Origin: Paenibacillus glycanilyticus NBRC 16618
GTDB lineage: Bacteria > Bacillota > Bacilli > Paenibacillales > Paenibacillaceae
Reading direction: 5' to 3'
Assembly (NCBI RefSeq): GCF_004000805.1
Contig: NZ_BILY01000010.1
Span: 1 to 64,000, forward strand
Length of the DNA: 64,000 nucleotides
Part shown: positions 62,560-64,000 of the stretch, one piece after another
How positions within the stretch are numbered: position 1 is the stretch's first letter
How the letters are laid out: each line of letters begins with the position of its first letter
Program-made: the position numbers and the translations under genes
The notes under the pieces: model-generated
What the model was told of the DNA's origin: nothing
Seen by the model: only the letters and a program-made list of their open reading frames with translations
Databases searched by the model: none

Positions 62560-63657
62560 CTATCCGCGCACCGCCGCTTCCTGCAGAACTAGCTCAAGAG
62601 CCGCGATGAACTTTTCGTTTTGCTCCGGAGTGCCCACTGAGACGCGGATGTGGGTCGGATAGTACGTCCAGCGCGATCTAACAATAACTCCTTTACGAAG
62701 GAGCGATTGGAAAACGTCAGCAGAAGGGAGCTTCGTATCAACCATAACGAAGTTGCCGTACGCCGGGAAGTAGCTTAAGCCAAGACGGTCGAATTGACTG
62801 GACATGTATTCGATTCCCTCGCGGTTCTGCTTGCGGCAGAACGCAATAAAATCATCGTCGGCAAGAGAGGCTTTTGCCGCTACTTGTCCGAGGCGGGTCG
62901 TATTAAACGGCTCTCTGATTTGGTTCATATATTGGATGACATCCGCGTGGCCGATTCCGTAACCGATACGCAGCGAGGCCAGACCGTAAATTTTCGAGAA
63001 GGTGCGAAGCACGATCAAGTTCCGGTATTTCTTCAGCAGCTTAATGCCGTCCGGGAAACCGGGCTCTTCCACGAATTCGCAATACGCTTCATCCAATACG
63101 ACCAGAACATCCTTAGGAACCTGATCGAGGAAAGCGGTAAGTTCATCTTCCGTGACGATCGTGCCGGTCGGGTTATTCGGATTGCATACCCATACCAGCT
63201 TCGTACGGTCCGTAATCTTGGCCAGCATCGCCGGAAGATCATGTTTGCCGTCCTTTAATGGCACTTCAATAATGCGGGCATTTTCGATCTCCGCGTTATG
63301 TTTGTACTGGGAGAACGTTTCGTCGGCCATAACCGTCTCGTCGCCCGGAGCAAGATAGGTTCTCGCCAGCATAAGGATAATGTCGCTCGAGCCCGTGCCA
63401 AAAATAATCTGATTGGACTCTACTCCGTATCTTGCCGCTACAGCTGCCGTAAGCTCAAAGCTTGCACCGTCCGGATAGGTTGAAATTTGACCTAATTCAT
63501 TTATGATAGCTGCTTTCGCCTGTTCCGAGTAACCGAACGGATTCTCGTTGGAAGCAAGCTTGATAACCTCGTCTAATCCAAGCTCTCTCTTAACGTCTTC
63601 AACCGGTTTTCCCGGCTGATAAACAGGGAGATGCACGATATTGCTTTTTGGCTGCAT
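62560..63657 (-). CDS. hisC: Histidinol-phosphate aminotransferase
   Basis: PLP-dependent class I/II aminotransferase; in Bacilli it serves both histidine and aromatic synthesis. Motifs: SNENPFGYSEQA, CNPNNPTGTIV, DEAYCEFVE and the PLP lysine in RTFSKIYGLASLRIGYG. GAGGTG is seven bases from the ATG at 63657; the ATG two codons earlier is too close to the site. trpA-hisC-tyrA order is as in B. subtilis, but a strong terminator separates it from trpA here. Confidence 0.95.
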   Translation of the reverse strand: MQPKSNIVHLPVYQPGKPVEDVKRELGLDEVIKLASNENPFGYSEQAKAAIINELGQISTYPDGASFELTAAVAARYGVESNQIIFGTGSSDIILMLARTYLAPGDETVMADETFSQYKHNAEIENARIIEVPLKDGKHDLPAMLAKITDRTKLVWVCNPNNPTGTIVTEDELTAFLDQVPKDVLVVLDEAYCEFVEEPGFPDGIKLLKKYRNLIVLRTFSKIYGLASLRIGYGIGHADVIQYMNQIREPFNTTRLGQVAAKASLADDDFIAFCRKQNREGIEYMSSQFDRLGLSYFPAYGNFVMVDTKLPSADVFQSLLRKGVIVRSRWTYYPTHIRVSVGTPEQNEKFIAALELVLQEAAVRG

Positions 63658-63823
63658 CGCCATTCACCTCTTTGTCATATTGGCCATATTGGCTAACCGC
63701 ATGTTTTCTATTGTCTCACATCTTGTAAAGGTTTTAAAGGGTCGTCTTGTAAAATAGGAATTGGAGCTCACTAGGCGAATAGGCTTTGCCATCCATTTTA
63801 CAGACAGCGCAAATGCTTGAAAT

Positions 63824-63856
63824 AAAAAAGGACAGAGCCGGCAAGCTCTGTCCTTT
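63824..63856 (-). terminator. Terminator between trpA and hisC
   Basis: AAAGGACAGAGC and GCTCTGTCCTTT form a 12-base stem with a 6-base loop, with six T residues on the minus strand. It implies separate initiation for hisC. Confidence 0.92.
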
Positions 63857-63860
63857 CGCA

Positions 63861-64000
63861 TCAGCCCTTCAATCCGGCAACAAAGCTGCGGATTTCGGCC
63901 AATCCCTCTTCCCGCTTCGAAGAATCGCTTAATAGAGGAAGCGTTTCTTCGATTTTGCGCACAATAGCGCTGCCTACGACTACGCCGTCGCAGGTTTTCT
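63861..64000 (-). CDS. trpA: Tryptophan synthase alpha subunit, C-terminal 45 residues (cut by window end)
   Basis: The visible end reads CDGVVVGSAIVRKIEE and ends in RSFVAGLKG, which is the phosphate-binding loop and C-terminus typical of TrpA (indole-3-glycerol phosphate lyase). The rest lies beyond the window. Confidence 0.92.
   Translation of the reverse strand, partial: KTCDGVVVGSAIVRKIEETLPLLSDSSKREEGLAEIRSFVAGLKG

Noticed and set aside
1..64000. CRISPR arrays, rRNA, tRNA genes, integrase/transposase or restriction systems
   Set aside because: No regularly spaced repeats, tRNA-like cloverleaf neighbourhoods or recognisable mobile-element or defence proteins were found in the reading.

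Overview
The window looks like a chromosomal piece of a Paenibacillus-type Firmicute. The evidence is an S-layer-homology protein and stalk-domain/AMIN amidase, bacillithiol genes, a proline T-box leader, Rex, menaquinol:cytochrome c reductase (qcrABC), and a long block in Bacillus subtilis order (ypjA/B/C/D, dapB, mgsA, bshB1, bshA, cca, birA, panBCD, dinG, tseB; and trpA-hisC-tyrA). No rRNA, tRNA, CRISPR array or intact insertion sequence was seen.

Layout. 1-7.4 kb, minus strand: nth, a small unknown gene and a dynamin-like GTPase cut by the window start, then an amidase / GerMN lipoprotein / S-layer protein cluster. 7.5-10.6 kb: leuCD divergent from a LysR regulator. 10.6-19.6 kb: methionine salvage (mtnU, mtnE, mtnW, mtnX, mtnB) interleaved with proline synthesis (proB, proA, proC). 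proBAC carries a T-box leader with a CCA (Pro) specifier, and mtnW overlaps the proC stop by one base, so three salvage genes appear to lie in a proline-controlled operon.

19.6-30.8 kb is an accessory region: pyrE, DinB-like, aldo/keto reductase with AraC, P450, VOC protein, a GH127 beta-L-arabinofuranosidase with AraC, and several broken or orphan pieces (AIM24 remnant, truncated sugar permease, headless ORF, 59-residue ORF).

30.8-36.5 kb: dnaD, an hbd-ackA pair, and an FtsH-like protease lacking the extracytoplasmic domain, coupled to a membrane-anchored partner. 36.0-55.9 kb is the conserved housekeeping block: tseB, mtaD, rex, dinG (exonuclease plus helicase with an Fe-S motif), a TPR protein, panDCB behind a leader with a terminator, birA, cca, bacillithiol and methylglyoxal genes, dapB, ypjD, ypjCBA and qcrABC. 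56.1-64 kb: ypiF, an IDEAL protein, a gamma-carbonic-anhydrase-like remnant, an unknown 393-residue protein, a gene-free repeat cluster, a phosphatase, an ECF sigma/anti-sigma pair, a strong small-RNA candidate at about 61.3 kb, then tyrA, hisC and the trpA end.

The most interesting leads are the small RNA (consensus promoter, CU-rich 5' end resembling an anti-Shine-Dalgarno, two hairpins), the proline/methionine-salvage operon, the panB leader, the short FtsH paralogue with its partner, and the two repeat families at 58.4-59.0 kb.
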